Source of the DNA: Amnibacterium kyonggiense
Lineage (GTDB): Bacteria; Actinomycetota; Actinomycetes; Actinomycetales; Microbacteriaceae
Direction: 5' to 3'
Length of the DNA stretch: 64,000 nucleotides
Assembly: GCF_004364555.1 (NCBI RefSeq)
Contig: NZ_SOAM01000003.1
Span: 310,001 to 374,000 of the forward strand
Within the stretch, counting starts at the first letter, position 1. The number at the start of each line of letters is the position of its first letter. Under the pieces are notes generated by a model. It was given only the letters and a program-made list of their open reading frames with translations. It was not told the DNA's origin and did no database searches. Both the position numbers and the translations under genes were made by a program. Positions 42,510 to 50,134 of the stretch are shown here, piece by piece.

Positions 42510-42785
42510 ATGGACGAGGCTGAGGCGCGGATCCGCGCGGCGTGGAAGGCCGCCGCAGACCGAGACCGAGCGCGTCCTGCTGAGACCGTCCCCATAGCAC
42601 CTCGGACACCTCGTCGATCAGGCGCGACGTCCGAGCAGCGGGTGGAGTTTCAGGCCGACGCGACAGACCCGCGCCACGGCACTGAGAACGGCTACCGAGC
42701 CCTCGGCTGCCGGTGTGATCGCTGCAGAGCCGCGGCGACAGAGGGCATGCGCCGCTACCGCGCCGCCAGAAATGACGAGGGCTGA
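42510..42785 (+). CDS. Small phage-type zinc-knuckle-like protein
   Basis: 91 residues. The C-terminal HGTENGYRALGCRCDRCRA matches the H-G-T-x-x-G-Y...GCRCxxCR motif that recurs in small actinophage and prophage proteins. The N-terminal half is basic and Pro-rich. Lies 18 bp after the previous gene and 6 bp before the HEPN-like gene. Function unknown. Confidence 0.6.
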   Translation: MDEAEARIRAAWKAAADRDRARPAETVPIAPRTPRRSGATSEQRVEFQADATDPRHGTENGYRALGCRCDRCRAAATEGMRRYRAARNDEG

Positions 42786-42791
42786 GGTCCC

Positions 42792-43274
42792 ATGGATCTG
42801 TCGTTCACGTGGAAGGAATGGGACGAGGGCGCCGTCGGCCCCGAGGCAGTTGCAGCTCAAGCCGAGGCCTTCCTCAGGGCCGGCGATCTCTGCCTGCAAG
42901 ACCGCGACAACGGCGAGCGATCAGTCCCCATGGTGATTCCCGCGGTCGTGAACTGGTGCCTCAGCATCGAGCTCTACCTCAAGGCGCTGATCTTTAACGA
43001 CGGGCGGCGTGCCGGCCAGATCCACCGCCTCGACCGACTCTTCGAGCTCCTCGCTGCCGCTGACCGTGAAGCAATCGAGCAGGCATGGACGCCGTTAGTC
43101 GCAACCCTGTCGCTTCCGGGGTTGCTGCGCGAGGTTGGCGGCTACTTCGTCGACGTCCGCTACGACTACGAGGTCGCCGAGCGGGCTTACTCAGAAGGCG
43201 CCATCCGACTCGCCCTCACCGCGATCACCGCCGCGGTGAAGGAAACGATCTGGCGAGACGGCCCGCTCCCTTGA
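42792..43274 (+). CDS. HEPN-like domain protein
   Basis: 160 residues. Helical throughout: AEAFLRAGDLCLQDR, PAVVNWCLSIELYLKALIFN, QIHRLDRLFELLAAADREAI and VDVRYDYEVAERAY. This order (helix, 'N..lsIElylKali', His-containing 'H.Ld.LFelL', late 'RY.YE') is typical of HEPN-like proteins associated with toxin and defence systems. The strict R-x4-6-H RNase motif is not clearly present, so catalytic activity is uncertain. Last gene of the 42288 operon. Confidence 0.6.
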   Translation: MDLSFTWKEWDEGAVGPEAVAAQAEAFLRAGDLCLQDRDNGERSVPMVIPAVVNWCLSIELYLKALIFNDGRRAGQIHRLDRLFELLAAADREAIEQAWTPLVATLSLPGLLREVGGYFVDVRYDYEVAERAYSEGAIRLALTAITAAVKETIWRDGPLP

Positions 43275-43340
43275 CCGCAGCAAGAGGACAGCGCCTCGCT
43301 CCATCACCGATCGTAAGCGCGCACCGGCGAGAGCGTGCAG

Positions 43341-43892
43341 TCAGGATGCGCGTCGGTTGAATCCGAACGCAGAGACAGGCACCTCGTTCTTCTTCTGCTC
43401 CCGCTCGATGTCATCGGCGTGCACGGTCTCAACCAGGTTTCGCAAGATCCAGATGAGGCGCAGCGATCCGTGCGCGAGGAACACGATCCCGAGTTCAAAG
43501 AACCACGGAGCGAGCCACGACAGCTCGTTTGAGGTGGCGAGAACCGCGGCCACGCCGCTGCAGGCGGCTGCCCAGAATCCGGCCGTTGCAGTCGAGGTCC
43601 AGGTCCTCTTCAAGCTTGCGCCTGCATCGATCCGGAACTTCCGGAACCGCGGACTGTCGGACTGCAGGCCGTAGATGATCACCACGCCAGAGAAGCCTCC
43701 GACGATCGCTGCTGGCCCGAGCAGCGCTAGGTAGATCGGAGAAGCGACAGCGACGTCCGTTGCTGCTAGGGAAGTCCAGATGGCGCCCATGCCCCACAGC
43801 TGGGCAACGGTTGCGTGTGCGGCAACGAGAACGAGGAGCACGATCTCGACCCGGCCAGGGTGGTCTTGCACCCCCGCGATGACTGACTTCAC
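43341..43892 (-). CDS. Four-helix membrane protein, partner of the 43906 gene
   Basis: 183 residues from GTG 43892. Predicted helices about 14-33, 45-75, 103-120 and 127-150 (for example LALLGPAAIVGGFSGVVIIY and FFELGIVFLAHGSLRLIWIL), with a charged C-terminal tail. It begins 13 bp after the larger 302-residue gene, so the two are co-transcribed. No family recognised. Confidence 0.65.
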   Translation of the reverse strand: MKSVIAGVQDHPGRVEIVLLVLVAAHATVAQLWGMGAIWTSLAATDVAVASPIYLALLGPAAIVGGFSGVVIIYGLQSDSPRFRKFRIDAGASLKRTWTSTATAGFWAAACSGVAAVLATSNELSWLAPWFFELGIVFLAHGSLRLIWILRNLVETVHADDIEREQKKNEVPVSAFGFNRRAS

Positions 43893-43905
43893 CAGGGGCC
43901 TCCTT

Positions 43906-44814
43906 CTAGTCGAGCCGCTTCAGGAAGGTCTTGGTCGCCTCGGTGATCGCCGACACAGCCGCGGACGGCGTTGGAGCTTCGTCCTCGGACGCTCCGACCT
44001 CCGAGGTGACGGTGACCCTGTCCCGGAAGAAGTCGATGTGGTCCCGAACGAGCTTGCCGTGTTCGTCCTCGTTGACCACCGTCGCCTTCGCTTTCTGGAG
44101 CGGGATCCCAGACTTGAGCAGCGCCTGCACCTGCTTCGCGAGGTTCTCCGAGCCTGCCTCCGAGGGCGTGGCCCGCCCGAAGCTCAGCGAGAGCTCGACG
44201 GAAACGCCTCCTCCTGCGATCTCCTGGGCTTCAGCCAGCGCGCCAGCGAGGTCACCACCCACCGGCGCCTTCGTGCCGAACGTGTTGGGGTCGATCTTGA
44301 GCTCAACCTTGGACGCCCCGCGCGCCTTGGCGAGACGCTCGAGCTGGTCCTTTCGCACGTAGGGTCGGAGGACCACCGAACCACCTTGCGGCAACTTGGG
44401 GCAAACACTCGTCAACCATGCCTCGAGCGCTGAGAACGTGGCGCCCCCAGAGGACCGGAGCAGCCCGACATAGTTCGTCCCGGGCACCGGCAAGAGGTAG
44501 GCATACTCGATGATGGCGCTGACCACTGACGAGTCGATCGCACCCGTGACTCCACTGGCGTCCGTCGCATGCGGCCAGTCCGCCTTCGGCCGATGCTTCC
44601 CCACGTAGAGGTACTTCCGTGCCGGCGACAGAGCCTCCGCCGCCTCACCATCGATGCGTCGACCGAAGATCTCGGCGGACCGGCTGGCGGGCTGCAGCGT
44701 CGAGACGTGGTCATGCAGCGCATCCCAGAACCCGACCTGGATGGGCGACACCTTGCCCTTGGCGTCGAGGACGACCGGCTCCATGAAGTAGATGGTCCGC
44801 TTGGGTCCTGACAT
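43906..44814 (-). CDS. Unknown 302-residue cytosolic protein
   Basis: Starts MSGPKRTIYFMEPVVLDAKG. Mid-region NYVGLLRSSGGATFSALEAWLT, SVVLRPYVRKDQLERLAKAR and LAGALAEAQEIAGGGVSVEL; C-terminus alternates basic and acidic stretches. No signal or membrane helix and no catalytic motif I can name. The general plan (leading strand, a LLRS..G.s..ale.WL segment, then strands with P.v....le.l...) resembles abortive-infection-type proteins only in outline. Paired with the membrane protein downstream. The 221 bp upstream (44815-45035) hold no supported gene. Confidence 0.6.
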   Translation of the reverse strand: MSGPKRTIYFMEPVVLDAKGKVSPIQVGFWDALHDHVSTLQPASRSAEIFGRRIDGEAAEALSPARKYLYVGKHRPKADWPHATDASGVTGAIDSSVVSAIIEYAYLLPVPGTNYVGLLRSSGGATFSALEAWLTSVCPKLPQGGSVVLRPYVRKDQLERLAKARGASKVELKIDPNTFGTKAPVGGDLAGALAEAQEIAGGGVSVELSLSFGRATPSEAGSENLAKQVQALLKSGIPLQKAKATVVNEDEHGKLVRDHIDFFRDRVTVTSEVGASEDEAPTPSAAVSAITEATKTFLKRLD

Positions 44815-45035
44815 CGGCTCATGCTGGCAGATCCGTGCGCGCCGTCGGGGCCGAGGCCCCTGGATCCAAGGGGAGCCACTGAGCGGACAGCGACACTCAT
44901 CGTGGGACGACAGCCTGACCTCACTGCGCTTCCTGTCGACCGAGCTCGCACCTACGGCCGATGTCGGCGCAGGGCCTCGCTAGACCTGCGCCGGACGCGT
45001 CATCACTCGTCACAGCGTCCGGCGCAGGGGTGCGC

Positions 45036-45311
45036 TCACTCGTTCTCGATGTCGAGCTCGCCCATCTCAATCTCGAGCTGGCGCCGCGCTCGCTTCTCCT
45101 GGAGTTCCTTCGCGGTGTGCACGATGTTCCGATCGCGCGCCCCGAAGAGCTGCGGGTTCGCCTTTCGCGCCTCCGCCTCGGTGATCTCCGTCACCCCGGG
45201 CCGCATGAATTTGCGACCTCGGACCTCGTCGTGGAGGACGTTCTCGAAGTGGTCGTGGTCGACGGAGTGGACGTGTCCGATCTCGTTGCGGACGTAGTGC
45301 ACATCAGCCAT
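45036..45311 (-). CDS. 'VRN' small protein 3
   Basis: 91 residues. MADVHYVRNEIGHVHSV, then VTEITEAEARKANPQLFGA and a charged C-terminal helix. Paralogous to the proteins at 45948-46247 and 46244-46399, sharing '(V)xY(V/I)RNxxGxVHS(V/I) ... EITxAxA ... PxLFG'. Resembles small head-associated proteins of actinophages in style; function unknown. Last gene of the minus-strand operon. Confidence 0.65.
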   Translation of the reverse strand: MADVHYVRNEIGHVHSVDHDHFENVLHDEVRGRKFMRPGVTEITEAEARKANPQLFGARDRNIVHTAKELQEKRARRQLEIEMGELDIENE

Positions 45312-45330
45312 GGGTGCCTCCTCAGGCAGG

Positions 45331-45951
45331 TCAGAGCGTGTCGATCCAGGGCGGTGTGCTGCCCTGGCTCGTGGAGCGGATGCGGGACTTCAGCGGCCGC
45401 AGCAGCGCCACGACGATGTCCGAGGGAGCGCGGAACTCGAACTCGGCGCCATGCCAGCTGAACGCCGCCACGCTGGCGTCGTCGGCGATCGAGACGTCCA
45501 TGAGGGCGTCCTCGTCGCCGCGGAAGTTGGCCGGGTCAGCCGCGTACCGCGTGACGGCGACGATCGCGAGGTTCCGGGCGTGGTTCAGCTCAAGGAGCTC
45601 AGCGACGATCGACCGCGCCCGCTCGAGCAGCTCCGCCTCCCGCGCTGAGTTGTCGGCGATCGCTCGAGGGACGATGTTCTCGACCAGGCGCGCGTATCGA
45701 GCCTCGGCGTGCTGCTGCTTGGCCCGCGCCGCCTTCGCGTCGGCGCCCTTCCGGCGCAGTCGCGCCCACACCGACTGCCGACGGGCCGCGTCGACGTCGT
45801 CGATCGAGACCGAGTCGTCGCCGTCCGCGACAGCCGCTTCGAGCTCAGCGAGGCGCCGATCGGCTTCGACGATCTCCTCGTCAGCAGCGCGCAGGATCTC
45901 CGCCGGCCGCTCCCGCACGGGCGCATCGACGGTGGCTCGAGGCTTGCTCAC
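45331..45951 (-). CDS. Coiled-coil protein of the VRN operon
   Basis: 206 residues from GTG 45951 (GTGA overlap with the upstream gene). Largely helical and charged: LRAADEEIVEADRRLAELEA, KAARAKQQHAEARYARLVEN, REAELLERARSIVAELLEL. The C-terminal 60 residues are beta-rich (FSWHGAEFEFRAPSDIVVAL). It lies between two VRN paralogues. Possibly a scaffold or capsid-related protein by context; no homology recognised. Confidence 0.62.
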   Translation of the reverse strand: MSKPRATVDAPVRERPAEILRAADEEIVEADRRLAELEAAVADGDDSVSIDDVDAARRQSVWARLRRKGADAKAARAKQQHAEARYARLVENIVPRAIADNSAREAELLERARSIVAELLELNHARNLAIVAVTRYAADPANFRGDEDALMDVSIADDASVAAFSWHGAEFEFRAPSDIVVALLRPLKSRIRSTSQGSTPPWIDTL

Positions 45952-46247
45952 GCGCCCACTGCCGGCGAGCTGGCCACGGCAGCCTGGCCGCCGAAGAGCT
46001 TCGGGGACTCGGCCTGCGCGTCCGCCGCGGTGATCTCCTCCCCGCCGGCAGCGAGGGCCGCAGCGAGGTCGGCCGTGCCGATCGAGTGGACAGCGCCGCC
46101 CCTGTTGCGGATGTAGCGGACATCCGCAACGGCGTCAGCCTCGCTGATTGACTCCCACTCCCCGCCGTTCTCGGCCCGCTCCTCGACCGGCAGCAGTTGC
46201 TCCGTCTGCCGCAGACGCTTCGTGATCCGACTCCGGTAGTGCCTCAC
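45948..46247 (-). CDS. 'VRN' small protein 2
   Basis: 99 residues from GTG 46247. A basic N-terminus, then EWESISEADAVADVRYIRN, GGAVHSIGTADLAAALAAGG, EEITAADAQAESPKLFG. It contains both the 'WExI(S/T)xAxA' element of protein 1 and the 'RN..G.VHS' plus 'EIT.A.A' elements of protein 3, so it links the three paralogues. GTGA overlaps both sides. Confidence 0.65.
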   Translation of the reverse strand: MRHYRSRITKRLRQTEQLLPVEERAENGGEWESISEADAVADVRYIRNRGGAVHSIGTADLAAALAAGGEEITAADAQAESPKLFGGQAAVASSPAVGA

Positions 46248-46399
46248 CGGTGCTCCCTTCCCTCGATGTGCACGGCCGCGGCCTGCGCGGTCGTGATCTG
46301 CTCCCACGCGTCGCCGAGCAGGCCCGCCTCGGCGACGAGGACCGAGCGGGTCGCGAGGGTCTCCCGGTTCCGGACCCAGACCCGCTCGGTGTCGCTCAT
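46244..46399 (-). CDS. 'VRN' small protein 1
   Basis: 51 residues: MSDTERVWVRNRETLATRSV, then AWEQITTAQAAAVHIEG. Shortest member of the family (VxVRN near the N-terminus, W-E-x-I-T-x-A-x-A near the end). ATGA overlap with the upstream HTH gene and GTGA with the next gene. Confidence 0.62.
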   Translation of the reverse strand: MSDTERVWVRNRETLATRSVLVAEAGLLGDAWEQITTAQAAAVHIEGREHR

Positions 46400-46782
46400 G
46401 AGCCGCTCCGCGGGCGACGGCGATCCGTAGCACCAGGCTCGATGACCCAGGTGCGGCCGATCCGCTGCGCCGGCAGGCGACCGGCGCGGACCAGCGCACG
46501 CACGTGCTGCTCGCTGCATCTCATCCGCATCGCGGCCTCCTTCGTCGACTCCCCCACCCTCCCGAAGGCACCGCTCGGACCTTTCGCATCCGAAACAGCC
46601 CGTGTCGGAGCAGCCTCCGCCGCGGCCCCTCCGGCTCGCAGGAAGTCCAGGAGCAGCGGCGGCCACACTCCGCTCACCTGGTGCTTCATCCGGGTCAGGC
46701 GCGAGACCTCGACGACGAGACGCGCCCACGCCTCGGAATCGCCCGACACCGTTCCGCGGTCTTGAATGAACCGATCGCTCAT
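46396..46782 (-). CDS. HTH protein of the VRN operon
   Basis: 128 residues from ATG 46782. The first 60 residues are unremarkable; residues about 82-118 form an HTH_17-type domain (STKEAAMRMRCSEQHVRALV, RAGRLPAQRIGRTWVIEP), as in excisionases. Likely a DNA-binding regulator or directionality factor. Confidence 0.7.
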   Translation of the reverse strand: MSDRFIQDRGTVSGDSEAWARLVVEVSRLTRMKHQVSGVWPPLLLDFLRAGGAAAEAAPTRAVSDAKGPSGAFGRVGESTKEAAMRMRCSEQHVRALVRAGRLPAQRIGRTWVIEPGATDRRRPRSGS

Positions 46783-46852
46783 GCCCGCAGGTGACCAGTC
46801 ACCACCGCCGCAGCGCGCGCGGGTGCGCGCGTGATACGGCACGCCACCGACA

Positions 46853-47074
46853 TCACCGCGACAGCTCGTCCGGGTCGGGATCAGCGGCGAGCATCCGCTC
46901 CGCCTCGACCATCGGATCGCCCGCCGCCAGGCCGTCAGAGTCGGGGGCCTCGCTCTCGGGTTTGAGAGCAACAAGCACTTCACGGATCGAACCCGGGCGG
47001 CGACGCTCGAGCGCCCGCAGCGACGCCGCGAGCCGCGCTAGCTGCGCGTCGTCGGCCGCTTCTGGCCGTCTCAC
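46853..47074 (-). CDS. Small hypothetical protein, 73 residues
   Basis: GTG start 47074 overlapping the upstream stop. Acidic, with DAQLARLAASLRALERRRPG and MVEAERMLAADPDPDELSR. No family recognised. Part of the same minus-strand operon; 70 bp separate it from the HTH gene. Confidence 0.55.
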   Translation of the reverse strand: MRRPEAADDAQLARLAASLRALERRRPGSIREVLVALKPESEAPDSDGLAAGDPMVEAERMLAADPDPDELSR

Positions 47075-47262
47075 TGCTCAGTCCGCTTCAAGGGAACGCC
47101 CCGCTGCCGCTTCTGGAGCACGTACCGCTGGAACGGGAAGCCCGTCGACTCGAGGATCAACGGCGACGCAAGACCCCGCTCGACGAGGCTCCGCGCCATC
47201 GCATCGGTATCGAGCCGAGGGTGTGGCGCCCGCATCGTGGCCTTCGATCGCTGCTTGCTCAC
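47071..47262 (-). CDS. Small hypothetical protein, 63 residues
   Basis: GTG start 47262, overlapping both neighbours by 4 bp. Basic: SKQRSKATMRAPHPRLDTDA, ARSLVERGLASPLILESTGF. No known domain. The tight coupling supports it as a real gene. Confidence 0.55.
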   Translation of the reverse strand: MSKQRSKATMRAPHPRLDTDAMARSLVERGLASPLILESTGFPFQRYVLQKRQRGVPLKRTEQ

Positions 47263-47600
47263 GGTGCCTCCTCAGATCCGTCGTGGTCGATCACGACGAG
47301 CTCGTGCAAGCCGCTGCATTCCGGCCCAAAGCCGAACGTCCGGTACTCCGCGAGCAGGGTGAATGCCCACCGCAGCCGCTCCACGAGCACCACCCGCAAC
47401 GGCCGGCAGGCGACGACGATCGCGACCTGACCACCGCCGGACACCACCGCTCCCGGCCAGACGCAGCGAGCAAAGCCCGCCGCGATTCGATGGCGCCGGC
47501 CGCAGCGTTGCTCGGACACAAACCGGAGCGGGAGCTGCAGCACTGGCCCGACGTTCGTTCCGCGCGAAACGGAGGTGCTCATCCGACCGTCGGCGTTCAC
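47259..47600 (-). CDS. Small hypothetical protein, up to 113 residues
   Basis: GTG at 47600 gives 113 residues; ATG at 47582 (MSTSVSRGTNVG) gives 107. Contains GGGQVAIVVACRPLRVVLVE and AFTLLAEYRTFGFGPECSGL. No family recognised. First gene downstream of the iteron-like array, so its promoter probably lies at 47601-47725. Confidence 0.5.
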   Translation of the reverse strand: MNADGRMSTSVSRGTNVGPVLQLPLRFVSEQRCGRRHRIAAGFARCVWPGAVVSGGGQVAIVVACRPLRVVLVERLRWAFTLLAEYRTFGFGPECSGLHELVVIDHDGSEEAP

Positions 47601-47725
47601 GGCCGCGCCTCGACTCGAGATCCGACCGAAGGCGATCGCTGTCCGGTGCGGCCCGCGCCGCGCGGGCCTAGAGCTTCAGGATGTGGATCTCGTCTAGAGG
47701 TTCTCCTACCGGTTCTATCTAGGCA

Positions 47726-47860
47726 GTCCCGCTGTGGCACTACTTCGGTCCCGCTGTGGCACCACGGGTAGTGCCACAGCGGGACCGGGGTGGTCCCACA
47801 GCGGGACGGATCGCCGCCCTCGCGCCCAGTCGGGGGTAGTGCCACGGTGGCACTACCCCC
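47726..47860. repeat. Iteron-like array next to the winged-helix gene
   Basis: Consensus gtcccgctgtggcactac. Two direct copies at 47726-47743 and 47748-47765, two inverted copies at 47768-47785 and 47790-47807; starts within each pair are 22 bp apart (two helical turns). A final perfect palindrome at 47832-47860 has 14-bp arms gggggtagtgccac around one base. This lies just past the end of the HTH_36-like gene and before the small-protein operon. Candidate replication origin or multi-site operator. Confidence 0.75.
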
Positions 47861-47865
47861 AATGG

Positions 47866-48276
47866 TCAGGACGCGGTCCCCTCGGCGAAATCGGCCTCCG
47901 AGAACACCCACTCCTCCTCCGCGTCCTCGGTCAGCCACTTCCCGTCCGCCCCGAACTCCTGCCGCACGACGCGGCCACCCGGTCGCGGCACTGACCGATC
48001 GTTGTAGAGCGGCAAGCAATACCGGTTCGACAGCAACCGCCCCTGCGGCGTCATCCACGTCTCGATCTCGATGAGGTGCTTGCCCTCGAGCTTCCGAATC
48101 GACCGGAAGACGGTGCTGCGCCCAAGACGCGTCTGCCGCTCGAGGGTCCCCGCACTCGGCCACGCCCGCAGCTCTTTCTCGTTGAAGTGCTCGGCGATCA
48201 TGAAGAGCACGAACGCCTCCGCCGTGGTCAGCTCTCCGTTCCACGTCTTCGCCCACTCGACCGCCTTCCAGCTCAT
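47866..48276 (-). CDS. Winged-helix (HTH_36-like) replication/regulatory protein
   Basis: 136 residues. MSWKAVEWAKTWNGELTTAE, AFVLFMIAEHFNEKELRAWP, SAGTLERQTRLGRSTVFRSI and RKLEGKHLIEIETWM make up the HTH_36 winged helix of phage replication-organiser proteins. The C-terminus is acidic (LTEDAEEEWVFSEADFAEG). The iteron-like array starts six bases beyond its stop, and such proteins often bind repeats near their gene. Its role as initiator is inference. Confidence 0.7.
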   Translation of the reverse strand: MSWKAVEWAKTWNGELTTAEAFVLFMIAEHFNEKELRAWPSAGTLERQTRLGRSTVFRSIRKLEGKHLIEIETWMTPQGRLLSNRYCLPLYNDRSVPRPGGRVVRQEFGADGKWLTEDAEEEWVFSEADFAEGTAS

Positions 48277-48309
48277 CCGCCCGCTCCCGCCCGATACCCG
48301 AAGCCGGCA

Positions 48310-48621
48310 TCACGAGGCGGCCCCCGTTCTCTGCTCCTCAAATCGCTCCGCCAACGCCGCGGCCGCGATGACCGCGTGGGCCCATCTGCGCGCTTCCCCC
48401 GGCGTCACAGCCCCCTTGTGTGTGTGCAACTCGAGATCCACGCCCCAGGCCCCGTCACATCGGGGCCCCTGCCGCTGGACGTCGATCCCGAGTTGCGGTG
48501 GCAGGTCCACGAGCAGATCGAAGACGGGCGGCCCCGCCTCGAGCTCGCTCTCATCCCAGTCGTGCTCAGCGAAGTCGAAGCGCTGCCCACCCACCACGAT
48601 TGAGCCGACCGCGACACTCAT
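48310..48621 (-). CDS. Hypothetical protein, 103 residues
   Basis: ATG 48621 shares a base with the upstream stop (TGATG). VGSIVVGGQRFDFAEHDWDE, PPVFDLLVDLPPQLGIDVQR and GVDLELHTHKGAVTPGEARR; the last part resembles a small alpha/beta fold. Ends 33 bp before the winged-helix gene. Unknown. Confidence 0.55.
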   Translation of the reverse strand: MSVAVGSIVVGGQRFDFAEHDWDESELEAGPPVFDLLVDLPPQLGIDVQRQGPRCDGAWGVDLELHTHKGAVTPGEARRWAHAVIAAAALAERFEEQRTGAAS

Positions 48622-49052
48622 CAGGCGTTCCCGCTCACGCGCAGGAGGAGCAGCGCCGGCACCGCGTCCTCGGCGCCCTCAGGCGGCACCGACCCGACGA
48701 GTCGGTACCGGTGCCCGACTCTCCAGAGGTCCTCGGAGCCTCGGTACCCCCAGATGATCGATTCCCCGACCGACGCCGACATGACCTCGGCCGGCACCGC
48801 CTCGACCTGCCTCTCCTTGGCGGCGTCGCGGGCGATGAACACGATCTCCTCCCCGACCGGCGTGCGTAGGAGCCGGATCGCATTGGCGACGGGTTCATCG
48901 GCGAAGACGAAGCGGACGATGCCGCCCGAGGTCCTGACGTCGCGGGCGAAAGCAAGAGCGGCCTGCCAGCGGAGATCAGCAGCACGCTCGAGGGTGTCGC
49001 GGAGCCGATGCTCTGGCGCTGAGACGGTGTCAACGCGTGCGTGTACGTTCAT
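48621..49052 (-). CDS. Hypothetical protein, 143 residues
   Basis: ATG 49052. Helical start (SAPEHRLRDTLERAADLRWQ) and then beta-rich: IVRFVFADEPVANAIRLLRT, EEIVFIARDAAKERQVEAVP, SIIWGYRGSEDLWRVGHRYR. No family recognised. First gene of the minus-strand operon. Confidence 0.55.
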   Translation of the reverse strand: MNVHARVDTVSAPEHRLRDTLERAADLRWQAALAFARDVRTSGGIVRFVFADEPVANAIRLLRTPVGEEIVFIARDAAKERQVEAVPAEVMSASVGESIIWGYRGSEDLWRVGHRYRLVGSVPPEGAEDAVPALLLLRVSGNA

Positions 49053-49150
49053 GAGGTCGTTGCTCTTCCTGATCGTTGGGTTGCGGACACCGCCCCGCCG
49101 GAGTTGCTGCTCCTGCGGGGCACTTCTGTTCTCGGCCGTCGCGACCGATG

Positions 49151-49339
49151 TCACGACGCATCTCGGCTGAACTGCTCGGCGACCCAGCGCTCGATGTCCT
49201 CGCGGCGGTAGAAGATCCGCCCCGAGATGAGAGCTGACTTCGGGCCGGTCTGCTGATGCCGAAGCCACCTGAGCTGAGCGGGGCTACGGCGCAGGAGCGC
49301 GGCCGCCTCCGTCAGCGTCAGGAGGTTGATCTCGTCCAT
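49151..49339 (-). CDS. Excisionase-like (AlpA/Xis) HTH protein
   Basis: 62 residues. LTLTEAAALLRRSPAQLRWL, then the wing SGRIFYRREDIERWVAEQF, the classical HTH_17 excisionase pattern. Divergent from the XRE gene with 92 bp between starts, next to the integrase end, the usual spot for a recombination directionality factor. Confidence 0.78.
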   Translation of the reverse strand: MDEINLLTLTEAAALLRRSPAQLRWLRHQQTGPKSALISGRIFYRREDIERWVAEQFSRDAS

Positions 49340-49431
49340 AGGTCCTCCTGTTGCAGTGCTGCACCCCGTTGTGGGGACAGCATGACCGTATGGCTTCCGC
49401 CAATTGCTGTCAACGCAATACAGTGCGATTC

Positions 49432-50031
49432 ATGCAAGTCCACGAAGAGGGGCCAGATGTCGACGGGAGCTTCGGCTCCGCCGTCCAGGCTGTTCGCACG
49501 CAGCGCGGCTTGAGTCAGCGTGCGTTCGCCGAAGCACTAGGCGGCCACGGCCTCTCAGTCGACGCGTCCGCTATTTCCAGAATCGAGAACGGCACTCGAG
49601 CCGTTCGCCTCTCGGAGGCGGTCGCGATCGCGAAGGTGCTCGAGGTACAGCTCGACTTCCTCCTGTCGGGCGCCGCAACTGAGCGCGCCTTCGACGCGGC
49701 GGGCAGGCAATACCTCCACGCCGAGCGCGACCTCACACGTTCTGCATGGCTGTACACGGACGCTCAACTGCGGCTCGCTGCTGCCGGAGATCTGGAAGCA
49801 CTGGGCCAGCAACCCCTGTGGGAACCGGAGACCCCGCACTCACGGGTTCGCGACCTCGAATACCACGAGACGCTCGAACGAATGCAGACCTCGCCCGTGC
49901 GGGTGGTCCGGAGCGTCCTCGAGGCAGCGCTTCCGAGTGTGCTCGCAGGACGGGGAATGCTCCTGACCCAGGCCCTCGCCGAGGACTGGCAACGCGACGC
50001 CTACTACACGGCCGCTGACGAAAGCGGCTAA
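49432..50031 (+). CDS. XRE family transcriptional regulator
   Basis: 199 residues from ATG 49432. HTH_3 domain about 10-70: AVQAVRTQRGLSQRAFAEAL, SVDASAISRIENGTRAVRLS, EAVAIAKVLEVQLDFLLSG. The remaining 125 residues are helical (RQYLHAERDLTRSAWLYTDA) and may form dimers or sense a signal. Likely the element's main repressor, controlling the divergent excisionase-like gene and perhaps the integrase 103 bp downstream. Confidence 0.85.
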   Translation: MQVHEEGPDVDGSFGSAVQAVRTQRGLSQRAFAEALGGHGLSVDASAISRIENGTRAVRLSEAVAIAKVLEVQLDFLLSGAATERAFDAAGRQYLHAERDLTRSAWLYTDAQLRLAAAGDLEALGQQPLWEPETPHSRVRDLEYHETLERMQTSPVRVVRSVLEAALPSVLAGRGMLLTQALAEDWQRDAYYTAADESG

Positions 50032-50134
50032 CTCCTCCCGGACTCGAGGCTCTCTTCCGCCGGCCCCCGTGACGAGAGCGACCGCGCGGGATCGAACACG
50101 ACCGTCCGACACACGATGGACGAGGAAGTTGCAG

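Noticed and set aside
47726-47860. Repeats considered as a CRISPR array.
   Set aside because: Spacing is only 4 bp within pairs, two of the four copies are inverted, and there are no cas genes.
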